From contig NZ_JH636435.1 of the NCBI RefSeq assembly GCF_000255655.1, positions 186,001-250,000 on the forward strand: 64,000 nt of DNA, in the 5' to 3' direction. The stretch comes from Schlesneria paludicola DSM 18645 (lineage in GTDB: Bacteria; Planctomycetota; Planctomycetia; Planctomycetales; Planctomycetaceae). Made by a program: the position numbers and the translations under genes. The notes below the pieces were generated by a model. The model worked only from the letters and a program-made list of their open reading frames with translations, searched no databases and was not told where the DNA came from. Below are positions 47,616 to 56,920 of this stretch, piece by piece. The first letter of the stretch is position 1. Each line of letters starts with the position of its first letter.

Positions 47616-49022
47616 ATGTCAGGTCGCACAGCGAAATCGTCACAGCCCTGGAGTTGGTGGAATCAGGTTCCTGTGTCACGACGGAAGTTGTTGCAACTGG
47701 GCAGCCTCGGCCTGGGGGGAATGGGTCTGACACTGCCCCGCCTGCTCGCATCGGATGCCACTGGCGGCCAGCGCCTTGGCCCGTCACTTGCCGACAACTG
47801 CATCCTGTTGTTTTTGAACGGCGGTCCCAGCCATCTCGACATGTGGGACATGAAGCCCAACGCACCTGAAGGTATTCGCGGGGAATTTCAGCCCATTGCG
47901 ACGTCGGTGGTTGACTATCAGATGTGCGAGCATCTGCCGAGGCTGGCTCGACAGGCACACCTTGCCACGATCGTGCGTTCGATGAATCACACGGTCAACA
48001 ATTCTCACGCCGCTGCCGTTTACGCCTCATTGACGGGACACGATCGTGGGGAACAAGGTGGGGGGACGAAATCGACCGACCACCCGTCGCTCGGCTCCAT
48101 CATGGCCCGGCTGCGTCCGACCGCAGCGAATGTCGTCCCGCATGTGTGCCTGCCTTACATGACGAAAGAAGGAGCCGGCGGTCCTCCACAGCCAGGATTT
48201 TTTGGTGGATTCCTTGGGAGTTCGCTCGACCCTTTGTTCGTTTTGAAAGATCCCAATGCCCCCGATTTCCGTGTTCCAGAACTGACACTTCAGAATGAAG
48301 TGTCGGCCGACCGGCTGACCGCTCGTCGGCGATTGTTCGAAACCGCCGACGGGAGCGTCGCACAGGGCCCCTCCGCCAGCAAGGAAATGTCGCGGATGCA
48401 GGCTCGCGCCTTGGATCTATTGACGTCCGAACACACGCAACGCGCGTTTCGCCTGACCGACGAATCTGACGCGACACGGGACAGCTACGGTCGCAATATC
48501 TATGGTCAAAGTACATTGCTCGCGCGCCGATTAGTCGAAGCCGGAACCCGAATTGTCACGATTTCCTGGGCACCCGATGCAAATGCGACCTGGGATACGC
48601 ACGGGAGTAATTTCGCGACGCTCAAGAACACGCTGCTTCCCCAATTCGACTCTGCTTGTGCCAGTCTGGTTTCGGACCTTGCCGAACGGGGCATGTTGGA
48701 ACGCACGATTGTCGCCGTATTGGGCGATTTCGGACGGACGCCACGCATCAATGCCAATAACGGCGGACGCGACCACTGGAACTTCTGCTACAGCGTGATG
48801 CTTATCGGGGGGGGATTCCAGCAGGGATTGATCCACGGGACAAGTGATACGACGGGGGCCTTCCCCGCGAGTCATCCCCTGGTTCCCGGCGACATCATTT
48901 CGACGATCTATGCCGCGTTGGGAGTCGATCCGACAACCGATATTCATGACCTTTTCATGCGTCCCTATCGCGTCGTTCCCGCGGGTGAAATCGCGCCAAA
49001 CTTGCTCATACGCCGTACGTAA
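47616..49022 (+). CDS. DUF1501 domain-containing Tat-exported protein
   Basis: A 468-residue DUF1501 protein. A Tat-like signal (VSRRKLLQLGSLGLGGMGL) is followed by CILLFLNGGPSHLDMWDMKP near residue 65. TIVRSMNHTVNNSHAAAVYA near residue 125, RLVEAGTRIVTISWAPD near residue 310 and VAVLGDFGRTPRINANNGGRDHW near residue 370 are the usual metal/phosphatase-like motifs. The ATG at 47616 has AGGAG eight bases upstream. It is probably the functional partner of the divergent DUF1549/DUF1553 gene. The family's enzymatic role has not been established to my knowledge. Confidence 0.93.
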   Translation: MSGRTAKSSQPWSWWNQVPVSRRKLLQLGSLGLGGMGLTLPRLLASDATGGQRLGPSLADNCILLFLNGGPSHLDMWDMKPNAPEGIRGEFQPIATSVVDYQMCEHLPRLARQAHLATIVRSMNHTVNNSHAAAVYASLTGHDRGEQGGGTKSTDHPSLGSIMARLRPTAANVVPHVCLPYMTKEGAGGPPQPGFFGGFLGSSLDPLFVLKDPNAPDFRVPELTLQNEVSADRLTARRRLFETADGSVAQGPSASKEMSRMQARALDLLTSEHTQRAFRLTDESDATRDSYGRNIYGQSTLLARRLVEAGTRIVTISWAPDANATWDTHGSNFATLKNTLLPQFDSACASLVSDLAERGMLERTIVAVLGDFGRTPRINANNGGRDHWNFCYSVMLIGGGFQQGLIHGTSDTTGAFPASHPLVPGDIISTIYAALGVDPTTDIHDLFMRPYRVVPAGEIAPNLLIRRT

Positions 49023-49239
49023 GTCCGCTCCCCGCGGATGACGCGAAAATTCATGCGGGCGATTGGGGCGTCGTGTATAATCGTACGAAGGCTTTCCCGT
49101 CGTCGTTTTCCTTGCTGGATGCGCGGTATTCCGTCGTGGATTTTGCATGGTGCGAACCCAGCGACGAACACGCGATGGACGCTGACCACTTCACTTCGGT
49201 TCCCTTGAAACGTTCTCCTCACGCGGGCGAGCACCTGTC

Positions 49240-50328
49240 ATGACATTAGACGACGCATACGAGGCCGCGGCGCGGCTGCTCGACGAGCGAGGTCAACTTC
49301 TCAACGCGCATCTTTACCGCCTCGTTGAAAGCAATCCCGAACTCTTCCGTGACGTCCGGGAACGCCTGATTGAGACCGGAATTGCCGAGGACAGATCAGG
49401 CGCCGGGTTGGCTCGAACTGCGTCGGCAAGTTGGATCAGGGTTCGATCACAGCTTGATCCCAACCAATCCACCACTGTCCTCTCAAACGATGCAGACCAC
49501 GAGTCGACAGGTGCCGACCCAGGCAAAATCAGTACTCTGGAATCCGACCATTTGTCGCAACCCGAGTGGTGGTTGATGACTCGTGGAGTCACGCGGGGGC
49601 CCTTGGATCTCATTTCTTTATGCCAAATGCGACATGATCGAGAGCTGTATGCTGCCGATGTCATTCGCCACGGCGAGACCGGATTGTGGCAAAAGCTCGA
49701 TGACGTTCCATTGCTGGCGGCCGCAAAGTCGTCTGAGGGTGACCTCAGTTTGTCCGAAGAGTTTCGACCTCGGCGACGCAAAGGTGCCCAACCCACCGAT
49801 GATGGCGATCGAGCGAGCGACGACGTTGAAACGGAGCGTGAGTTTAATCGCCCTGGTAAAGCATGGACGATCGACCTTCAGAAGCGACCGAATCGACTGA
49901 AGCACGTGTGGCACAGTATTGCAGCGCTCGTTGGCGGAACCCGCCGATTGCGTATGCTGGTTATTACACTGCTGGCTGTTGGAGCAATCAACTACTGGTG
50001 GCAACTTCCACCGCCCGCCGAGACGGTTTATCGCGAGTTCAAGAGTTGCCGGACCGCGTTGCAACGATTGCAGGATCGTCGGGTGATGGGACCTGAATGG
50101 ACCACAGCTGCTCAAGGGTATCGCCCACGCATTCAATCGCTCGTCAACCGAATCAAATCGCGAGCGAACAGCCGACACCCCGCGGAACAAGCCTTGTACG
50201 AAGCGGGGACGCTGGGATTGCTGCCCATGCTCGACTCCCCCAGCATCTTTGTCAACACGGATCAGGCGTTTGACAAACATATGCAAATCGCGAACGATGC
50301 CTTGGCCGGACGAGTCACGAATCCTTAA
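49240..50328 (+). CDS. GYF-domain membrane protein, hypothetical
   Basis: A 362-residue protein. An N-terminal helical region (DDAYEAAARLLDERGQLLNAHLYRLVE) is followed by a GYF_2 domain at about residues 108-162 (EWWLMTRGVTRGPLDLISL, VIRHGETGLWQKLDDVPLL). A polar linker, one membrane helix near residues 237-255 (RMLVITLLAVGAINYWW) and a helical C-terminal part of ~105 residues complete it. GYF_2 domains bind proline-rich peptides or act as adaptors in planctomycete membrane proteins. It follows the DUF1501 gene after 217 bp on the same strand. Confidence 0.8.
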   Translation: MTLDDAYEAAARLLDERGQLLNAHLYRLVESNPELFRDVRERLIETGIAEDRSGAGLARTASASWIRVRSQLDPNQSTTVLSNDADHESTGADPGKISTLESDHLSQPEWWLMTRGVTRGPLDLISLCQMRHDRELYAADVIRHGETGLWQKLDDVPLLAAAKSSEGDLSLSEEFRPRRRKGAQPTDDGDRASDDVETEREFNRPGKAWTIDLQKRPNRLKHVWHSIAALVGGTRRLRMLVITLLAVGAINYWWQLPPPAETVYREFKSCRTALQRLQDRRVMGPEWTTAAQGYRPRIQSLVNRIKSRANSRHPAEQALYEAGTLGLLPMLDSPSIFVNTDQAFDKHMQIANDALAGRVTNP

Positions 50329-50385
50329 TGCGATTCTGACGGAACGAATGCGGAGCGGCTCAGCGAGCACACGCTAAAGTTAAAA

Positions 50386-50418
50386 CAGGCCGCAAATCAA
50401 TCAGAGACTTGCGGCCTG
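50386..50418 (-). terminator. Bidirectional-type terminator hairpin
   Basis: A perfect 10-bp stem (CAGGCCGCAA/TTGCGGCCTG) with a 13-base loop between two convergent genes. On the minus strand it is followed by TTTTA, fitting a Rho-independent terminator for the beta-propeller gene whose stop is 44 bp upstream. Confidence 0.75.
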
Positions 50419-50461
50419 CGTTGTTAAATAGAGATCGGTTTCGCAGCGTCGTTGAAATCGC

Positions 50462-51589
50462 TCACAGACCTGGTTCAACCTTTAGCAAGCCTCCGGTTGG
50501 CTTGTCTCCCGTATCAACACCGGTACCGAAGACGGTGATGTACAGCGTGCCATCTTTGTCGAACGCCAGGGCCGTAGGGCGATCCAGACTCAAAATCTTC
50601 TTCGGCGTGACTTCTTCGCCTTCGATCACCAATTCAAATAATCCGCCATTGGCCTTGATCTCTTCCGCCCAAGCGAAATCGGTCGCGTACAGCTTGCCCG
50701 TTTTGGGGCTGTAGGCCAGGCCGGTGATGTCGTTCAGCTTCGACTTGAAGTTCTTGGTAAGTTTTCCTTCTTTGTCGTAGAAAGTGAGCAGTGAATCGCC
50801 GGGAACGCTCACTTCGCCCATCTGGCCGACGACCAGACTCGAGCCATCGGGTGTCACTGTGATTGCGACGGGAGCGTCAACTTGAGTGGCTTCCTTGGTG
50901 GCAATTGCTGGCGTCAGTTCGCCCGGTTTTCCATCGGCGATCTTGGACGTCACGATCCAGCCCTTGGTGTCGTCTCCATTGGCCGTCACATAGATCGTGT
51001 CGTTCCAGACAGCGGCGGCGTAGTAGTTCCCTTCGCCTTTGTAGTTGATTTCCGGATTGCCTTTGATCGGTCCCAGGACAAATTCGGTTTCGTCGGCCTT
51101 ACGAGGTTTCGCAGGCAGATCGTCGGCGATCTTATAGATGCGGACGATTTCTTCGCCGTCTGGCTTGCTGCCGTCAGGAACGATTAACCGATCGGTTCCC
51201 CACAACGTGACACCCAGGGGGCCAATGTTGTATTTCGGTCCCTTACCGTACTCGTCCGTCGGAAACCCATCCACTTCCAGATAGATCTTCGACATCATCT
51301 TCGGTGGCCAGCGGAAAACGCCCTGCCGTGAGGTGATGAAGACATGTCCCGTTCCTGGATGCACGGCCACACCCGAGGGGTTCTCAAGGTGCTTCACAAC
51401 GAGCTTCGTCGGCAGTTCGGCGGGTTTCTCGGGTGCCTTCTCTGCAGGTTTTTCTTCCGCTTTTTCGGCGGGCTTTTCTTCTGCTGCCTTTTTCTCTTCA
51501 GCCTTGGGGGCGTCTTGCGCCATCGCAAACGGCGCGCACGCAAGGAAGGCCAGCAAAGCAACGGTCGGTGGAACACTCAGTCGACACAT
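50462..51589 (-). CDS. Exported beta-propeller (NHL/SMP-30-like) protein
   Basis: A 375-residue exported protein. A signal peptide (VALLAFLACAPFAMA) is followed by a low-complexity Ala/Glu/Lys/Pro stretch, about residues 25-57, made of EKPAEK-like repeats. The rest has propeller-like blades: HLENPSGVAVHPGTGHVFI, NIGPLGVTLWGTDRLIVPD, DAPVAITVTPDGSSLVV, DITGLAYSPKTGKLYATD and RPTALAFDKDGTLYIT. ATG at 51589 with GGAG upstream; a GTG at 51595 is possible. The terminator at 50386 ends it. Ligand unknown. Confidence 0.82.
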   Translation of the reverse strand: MCRLSVPPTVALLAFLACAPFAMAQDAPKAEEKKAAEEKPAEKAEEKPAEKAPEKPAELPTKLVVKHLENPSGVAVHPGTGHVFITSRQGVFRWPPKMMSKIYLEVDGFPTDEYGKGPKYNIGPLGVTLWGTDRLIVPDGSKPDGEEIVRIYKIADDLPAKPRKADETEFVLGPIKGNPEINYKGEGNYYAAAVWNDTIYVTANGDDTKGWIVTSKIADGKPGELTPAIATKEATQVDAPVAITVTPDGSSLVVGQMGEVSVPGDSLLTFYDKEGKLTKNFKSKLNDITGLAYSPKTGKLYATDFAWAEEIKANGGLFELVIEGEEVTPKKILSLDRPTALAFDKDGTLYITVFGTGVDTGDKPTGGLLKVEPGL

Positions 51590-52018
51590 ACTCACTCCAT
51601 TCTCATCAATGCTGGTAAATGGTCGTCAGAAGCGGGCAGATTCGCTGCGCCGGTGACTCTGTCATCGCACGAGATCGTAATGAACCTTATGCAGCGATTC
51701 AATTTTCACGTGGCCACGAAATCAATTCATTAACAGACTTTCACGTGTATTTGACCTTCCATCGTTTGAGGCCACGGCAACGGGCGTCGCTCAAATACGA
51801 AAATGTCATGGCAGTTTGGGTGTCCATAGACCGATCCGCCTGAATTCTCGCAGCGGGCCGCGCCAATGCTGAAATCGGCCTGAGAATCTCGTACTGTAGT
51901 CAACTTGGTCGTTTCGTCTCCCAAGATAGGGCGTCAATTTCTGCCGGGAAGATCAATCAAATGGGCTTACGACGAGTGTCGTTCGCCGGCCGATGTCGCT
52001 GACGAGGAACCAACTCAC
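51590..52018. other. Intergenic upstream of modB
   Basis: About 430 bp between the propeller gene and modB. An in-frame TTG at 51905 could extend ModB but lacks a good ribosome site. No molybdate-responsive (ModE-type) palindrome or riboswitch was recognised. Confidence 0.35.
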
Positions 52019-52684
52019 GTGGACTGGAATGCCATTGGGCTGACCATAAAGCTGGCAGGAGCAACAACATTGACCCTGTTTTTGATCGGCTTGCCCCTCG
52101 CATACTGGCTCGCGATGTCACACTGGCGTGGTAAGTTTCTCATTGAAGCCGTGGTGGCGCTTCCTCTGATCTTGCCGCCTACGGTTCTGGGGTTTTACCT
52201 GCTTACTGCGATGGGACCTCACAGCCTGCTCGGCGCAACCCTTGAACGATGGGGATGCGGACGATTGGTATTTTCCTTCAGTGGAATCCTGATCGGTTCG
52301 ATTCTGTTCAACCTGCCGTTTGCCGTCCGTCCGTTCACCGCGGCGTTCATGAGCATGGATCGGCGACTCATTGAGGCCGGATGGTGCTTGGGAGTTTCAC
52401 GGTTCGAGACATTCCGCCGCGTGACATTGCCGCTTTGCTGGCCCGGGATCCTGGCTGGACTGATCCTCACCTTCGCACACACCGTCGGTGAGTTCGGTGT
52501 CGTCCTCATGATCGGGGGGAATATCCCTAATGCGACACGCACATTGTCGATTACGATTTATGACGATGTGCAGGCCCTCAATTACGGCAGTGCCGGACGA
52601 ACGGCGCTCTTCCTATTGCTGCTGTCTTTCGCCGTGCTATGCGCCACGCAGTGGCTGGTGAGTCGTCGAGGAGCACCCCGATGA
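52019..52684 (+). CDS. modB: Molybdate ABC transporter permease
   Basis: A 221-residue inner-membrane permease with about five helices, starting WNAIGLTIKLAGATTLTLFL. LPLILPPTVLGFYLL near residue 55 and the ABC-contact loop EAGWCLGVSRFETFRRVTLP near residue 120 are typical of ModB, as is HTVGEFGVVLMIGGNIPNAT near the end. I chose the GTG at 52019, which has GAGGAA upstream and gives the usual length; the frame is open to a TTG at 51905. Its stop overlaps the modC start (ATGA). No modA is present beside it. Confidence 0.88.
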   Translation: MDWNAIGLTIKLAGATTLTLFLIGLPLAYWLAMSHWRGKFLIEAVVALPLILPPTVLGFYLLTAMGPHSLLGATLERWGCGRLVFSFSGILIGSILFNLPFAVRPFTAAFMSMDRRLIEAGWCLGVSRFETFRRVTLPLCWPGILAGLILTFAHTVGEFGVVLMIGGNIPNATRTLSITIYDDVQALNYGSAGRTALFLLLLSFAVLCATQWLVSRRGAPR

Positions 52685-53793
52685 CGGCGGAGTTGATCGC
52701 ACATTTCGTCAAGCGTTTTCGCGGTGGACCAGAAATTCGGATCGACTTCCGTCAGTTGACAGAGGGTGATTCTGTCACGGCACTCTTCGGTCCGTCGGGA
52801 TGCGGTAAGACGACCTTACTGCGGTGCCTGGCCGGGCTGACACACCCCGACGAAGGAATGATCACTTTCAATGATCAAGTCTGGTTCTCAAGCCGTAGCC
52901 AGATCGCCCGTTCGCCGCAACAGCGGGATATTGGCTTCCTATTTCAAGACTATGCGCTATTTCCGCACCTGACCGTCGCAGCGAACATCGCGTTCGGAAT
53001 TCAGGCGGATCCAGAATCGACACAAAAACACCGCATCGGCGAAATGCTCGATCTGTTTAATCTACAAGGATTGGACCAGCGTTTCCCGCGTCAACTATCA
53101 GGCGGTCAACAGCAACGTGTCGCCTTGGCACGGACAGTCGCGCGGCGCCCGCAATTGCTGCTGCTTGACGAGCCGCTGTCTGCGTTGGATTCGCTGCTGC
53201 GAGACCAGCTCCGAACTGAGCTGCGACGAATTTTGAATGCCCTGGGGATGCCGACCATCATCGTCACACACGACCGAATGGAAGCCATCTCACTCGCGGA
53301 TCGCGTGGCGCTCATGGACGCCGGCTCGATTGCACAGATCGGTTCGGTTCAGGACGTGTTTACCCGTCCCCAAAACGTGGCGCTGGCGCGCCTGGTCGGC
53401 GTCGAAACTGTTGTTTCGGGCGAGATTGTCAGTATCAATGAAGGCCTGTCGGTTGTGCATGTGGGGCTGGCACATTTGATGGCCGTCGCGCGGCCAGAAG
53501 CCACAAGGCAAGTTTATGTGTGCATCAAAGGTGAGGATGTGACACTGCAAAAAGAGGAACCCACCTTTAGCAGCGTTCGCAATCATCTGCCGGGAACGAT
53601 TCTGTCATTGACGCCCGAAGGGCCCTTGGTCCGCGTCGTCGTCAATTGCGGATTCGAACTCACGTCGTTGATCACGCGGCCGGCCTGTGAAGAGCTGCAA
53701 TTGACCCCCGGCGATTCGATCGTGGCACTTCTGAAAGCCCCTGCGATTCACCTGATTCCACGATCGAGTCAGCCAGCGACCACATCGTCTTAA
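52681..53793 (+). CDS. modC: Molybdate ABC transporter ATP-binding protein
   Basis: A 370-residue ATPase. Walker A is GPSGCGKTT at residues 37-45, the Q-loop lies in FLFQDYALFPHLTV, the signature is LSGGQQQRVALART near residue 140, and Walker B is LLLLDEPLSALD. The switch histidine is in TIIVTHDRMEA. A C-terminal TOBE/mobe-type domain covers about 285-360 (LPGTILSLTPEGPLVRVVVNCG), consistent with ModC. The ATG overlaps the modB stop, so the two are translationally coupled. Sulfate or another oxyanion is a less likely substrate. Confidence 0.9.
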   Translation: MTAELIAHFVKRFRGGPEIRIDFRQLTEGDSVTALFGPSGCGKTTLLRCLAGLTHPDEGMITFNDQVWFSSRSQIARSPQQRDIGFLFQDYALFPHLTVAANIAFGIQADPESTQKHRIGEMLDLFNLQGLDQRFPRQLSGGQQQRVALARTVARRPQLLLLDEPLSALDSLLRDQLRTELRRILNALGMPTIIVTHDRMEAISLADRVALMDAGSIAQIGSVQDVFTRPQNVALARLVGVETVVSGEIVSINEGLSVVHVGLAHLMAVARPEATRQVYVCIKGEDVTLQKEEPTFSSVRNHLPGTILSLTPEGPLVRVVVNCGFELTSLITRPACEELQLTPGDSIVALLKAPAIHLIPRSSQPATTSS

Positions 53794-54564
53794 CCACAAA
53801 CTGCTGACAATTCCTGGGATCTGAGGAGACAGACTAACGGGGCGTTGCATTAGTGGCGGCAGCATAGCTGCCGTGTTGAAATCACGGGAGCTGGCTACGT
53901 GTAGACTCGAGAACGAAGAGCATCATTCCGCAGCAAGTCCATTGGAGCGAGCGACGTCGGTATGTCGAAAGAGGTGCGGATGCTTCTTGCGACCTGCCTC
54001 TCGGATCGCCCGTTGTTCAACCACAATGTGAAAGATCATTTCGCTGCACGTACAAGAGTGCAATTCGCAAGGATGCGGTGGCTTTTTCCGACAATTGCCC
54101 GCCTTTCAACGTTGCCTGACGAAAATGAGCAACTTGCTTTTTCTCCTATGTTTTATGGGAAAAACTATGTGATCATCATGTTGCTCATTGGAACTCGATT
54201 TCCCCTCGAAACCGCAATTTCGGAAACCCTGCGAGCAGACCGATAGCGGCATCGTCATCGCGCGGCGATGAGACGTCAGCGATCCATTGAACAGAGCGGG
54301 TGCCGGCGCTCCGGCCTGAGGCTTGCCGCCGCAACATCCTTGCGCGGCACCAACCACGGCCCTGATCTCTGGACGTCGAAAACAATTCGAAAAAACGAAT
54401 CCAGCATCGTCAGTGCCGCAGGATAGCAAAGGCGATCGACAATGTGACGCCCAGTTTGGGCGTCGTTTCCAATGGTTTGGAAGGTTGGCGACGCTTATGG
54501 CGATGGTCGTTGCTTTGCATTTTCCAGCATAAACGAGAACTGTTTTCTTTCTTGTCCGGTCCTG
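53794..54564. other. Long intergenic region after modC
   Basis: About 770 bp. Frames at 53962-54246 and 54323-54532 have no ribosome sites or family features. A 7-bp stem with a three-base loop (CGGCAGC/GCTGCCG, 53857-53873) lies 60 bp after modC and might end its transcript, but it has no T-run. Confidence 0.4.
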
Positions 54565-56004
54565 TTATCGCGTCTCTGCAAAAGCCCAAAGGTGATTCGC
54601 GGTGCGGACGTAAATCGTATCGCCGACGATTGCGGGCGTCGCGCTGGTCTTTTCGTCGAGTTTGGGGTTTTCGGCGACGACTTCAGGTTGATCGGTTCCG
54701 GCTTTCAATACGGTGAACGTTCCGTCGTCGAGCGATACGACATAGACGTTGCCATTGGCGGATACGGGTGAAGCATAATAGCGGCCGGCCGCCACGGCGC
54801 GTTTCTGGACGTAGATCTCCTTGCCAGTGACTGCGTCGTACGCTGTACAGAGTCCTCCGTCTTTCACCATGAAATATTGGCCGCCGACGAGGATTGCGCT
54901 CGGAACGTAGGGCATTCCTTTCGTCTTTTTCCACGCCACATGCGTCTTCGTGATATCGCCGTGACCACCTGCCTTGACCGCAAAGACGGAGTTCTTTCCG
55001 GCCGACATGTACTTGATGATCGCATCCCATTCTTCCCGGGTGAGCTGGCCATTCTTGTCGGTGTCGTTGCTGTCAAAGAAACCTTTCAGAAATGTCTTTT
55101 CGCTCTCGTCGCGGGAGACCTGCCCGTCCTTGTTGACGTCTCCCGATTCCAAAAGGTCGTCGAATTTCGGGAACTTGAATTCACTGTCTTCGGCATCGCC
55201 TGGAGACCAACCGGAAAAGTAGAGCATTCCATCGCCGACAACGGGCGTGGTGCAGGTTGCCGAGGGCATTCCCGCGACACTCCATTTTTCTTCCCCTGTC
55301 TGCAAGTCATAGCTCACCATGCGGCCATATCCGCCGCACACGATCTGCTTTCCCCCTGCGGTATCCCAGACGGCCGGCGTGCAATAACTCGTGGCGGGCG
55401 GTCGCTTGACTTCCCACTTCGGCCGCCCCGTCGCCGCATCGAGCACAACGATTTGTGGTTGATTCATCTCGTCGCGCTGAAGAACGACGAGTCCATCGAC
55501 GAGGAGAGGCGAGACACCTGTGCCGAAGTCTGCGGCCGTTTTGGCCATCGGTAATTCATATTTCCAGAGCTCTTTTCCAGTCAGGTCGTAGGCGAAGAGG
55601 CCACACGACCCAAAATAAGCGACGACGGTCTTGCCATCGGTCGCGACCGACGACGCCGCAGGACTTCCCTCGGTTTTGTGGTACGCTTCGATCGCCTTGG
55701 CAGGCGCTTCGGCACGCCAAAGCTCTCGACCGTTTGTGGTGGAGTAGGCAATGGTGAAGAGCTTACCTTCATCAAAGGCGGTCAGATAAAGTTTGTCGCC
55801 GACGATCACAGGAGACGATGCGCCAGATGGCACCGGCACCTTCCATTTCACATTTTGGTCCGGTCCGAATGTGACAGGAGGCTTCGCTCCGACGGCAATT
55901 CCCGAACCATTTGGCCCTCGAAACTGAGGCCATTCAGGTCCCGCTGCGAACCCCGTCGAAGAAACGGCTCCTAAACACGCCGTCAAAAGAATGTTGCGAA
56001 TCAT
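54565..56004 (-). CDS. PQQ-like beta-propeller protein with inserted EF-hands
   Basis: A 479-residue exported protein. A short signal peptide (NILLTACLGAVSSTGFA) is followed by WPQFRGPNGSGIA, the standard start of planctomycete PQQ-like WD propeller proteins. Blades with paired LYLTAFDEG, LFAYDLTGKELWKYE, VVLDAATGRPKWEVK and MVSYDLQTGEEKWSV repeats follow. Two calcium EF-hand loops are inserted between blades: DVNKDGQVSRDE (289-300) and DTDKNGQLTREE (314-325). The last blades end VRTANHLWAFAETR. No alcohol-dehydrogenase catalytic residues are apparent, so a binding or structural role is more likely than a quinoprotein enzyme. Confidence 0.88.
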   Translation of the reverse strand: MIRNILLTACLGAVSSTGFAAGPEWPQFRGPNGSGIAVGAKPPVTFGPDQNVKWKVPVPSGASSPVIVGDKLYLTAFDEGKLFTIAYSTTNGRELWRAEAPAKAIEAYHKTEGSPAASSVATDGKTVVAYFGSCGLFAYDLTGKELWKYELPMAKTAADFGTGVSPLLVDGLVVLQRDEMNQPQIVVLDAATGRPKWEVKRPPATSYCTPAVWDTAGGKQIVCGGYGRMVSYDLQTGEEKWSVAGMPSATCTTPVVGDGMLYFSGWSPGDAEDSEFKFPKFDDLLESGDVNKDGQVSRDESEKTFLKGFFDSNDTDKNGQLTREEWDAIIKYMSAGKNSVFAVKAGGHGDITKTHVAWKKTKGMPYVPSAILVGGQYFMVKDGGLCTAYDAVTGKEIYVQKRAVAAGRYYASPVSANGNVYVVSLDDGTFTVLKAGTDQPEVVAENPKLDEKTSATPAIVGDTIYVRTANHLWAFAETR

Positions 56005-56536
56005 TCACAGGCCTTTGCAGAAACGAATTTGATGTGTCTCGGACGATACGGCGAACAGCTTGTCGAAAATGAACAGGGCATACATTTTGTGTTCACAAGG
56101 TCGTGGTGTTTTCCAATTTGGGTGGCACCAATACTTGTGATTTTTAACAGTTCATAGGCTGGGAACAGGCTCATTTTCACGCGGCAGTGAGAAGGAATGC
56201 TTCGGTCGATGCACTGAGAATTCCAATCAACCGGGAAAATGTGCCTGTACCCCTCTATTCGGACAGTGAACGGACTACCCGTGATTTCAACTGGCGTCGA
56301 ACCCAAACCGTCGTCAATCTGGAGCGGTTTCAGGTTCGCTTTATAGTAGACGTATTCGTCATTTTGGCGACTTCGCATTTCAAGATGATGTCAACGTCAT
56401 AAATCATTTGGCCGGGTTGATGCGTGTCCGGGAAGCCAATCGTCCGATCGACGTGGACGTTTGCTCCTCGAACTTGAGGGCAATTTCGCACGCAATTCCG
56501 CCCGCGTTCATGACGTGAAGGAGGGGGGCTCTGCTT
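56005..56536. other. Intergenic carrying the second dispersed repeat copy
   Basis: About 530 bp with repeat copy B at 56161-56273. The frames crossing the repeat on both strands are not convincing genes. Confidence 0.45.
56161..56273 (+). repeat. Dispersed repeat, copy B (MITE-like, terminal inverted repeats)
   Basis: About 113 bp aligned with copy A at 10486. The ends pair well: left GGGAACAGGCTCATTTTC and the reverse complement of the right end, GGGTACAGGCACATTTTC, differ at two positions only. The TIR-bounded core is 56161-56252. The interior keeps TCGATGCACTG and ATTCCAAT as in copy A. No coding capacity. Confidence 0.65.
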
Positions 56537-56920
56537 TTAAACGTCGTGATTCGACGGCGGAAGTTGGCAGACTTCCATGGATTGAATTAAGCCGTTTTCG
56601 ATCGTGAACCGGTGGGCAACGTGTTCATCACCTAGAAGATCCCCATCAAGGCTACGGACGACTTGATGTACATCGACCAAGATGTGGGCGGGACTCTCTG
56701 AATGAAAGGACACCGGCTCGACGTGCGGGTCAATCTGTGACCACTGCTCCGTCCAGTAGGCTCGGACTTCTTGATGGCCGCGGACAACGCCCCCCTTGAA
56801 CGCCCGCGGCCATTCCACGTCTGGGGCCATGGTGGCGAAGGCGGCCTCGAGGTCGCGATTGTTGAACGCAGCATACGCCGCGCGGAGCAACTCGACTTTC
56901 GGCGAAGGTAGGTCTGGCAT
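56537..56920 (-). CDS. SnoaL-like/NTF2-fold protein
   Basis: A 127-residue single-domain protein with the NTF2-like cone fold of the SnoaL group: LLRAAYAAFNNRDLEAAFATMAPDVEW near the start, GVVRGHQEVRAYWTEQW in the middle, and a C-terminal HRFTIENGLIQSMEV strand. Such proteins are small ketosteroid-isomerase-like enzymes or binding proteins; the substrate cannot be told. The ATG at 56920 has GGAG upstream; the open frame to 57016 is not needed. It has no operon partner. Confidence 0.87.
   Translation of the reverse strand: MPDLPSPKVELLRAAYAAFNNRDLEAAFATMAPDVEWPRAFKGGVVRGHQEVRAYWTEQWSQIDPHVEPVSFHSESPAHILVDVHQVVRSLDGDLLGDEHVAHRFTIENGLIQSMEVCQLPPSNHDV

Noticed and set aside
53857-53873. 7-bp stem with a three-base loop after modC
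   Set aside because: Too short and without a T-run to call a terminator; mentioned only in the gap note.
53962-54246. 94-codon plus-strand frame after modC
   Set aside because: No ribosome site, no recognisable domain, and an ordinary length for chance in this composition.
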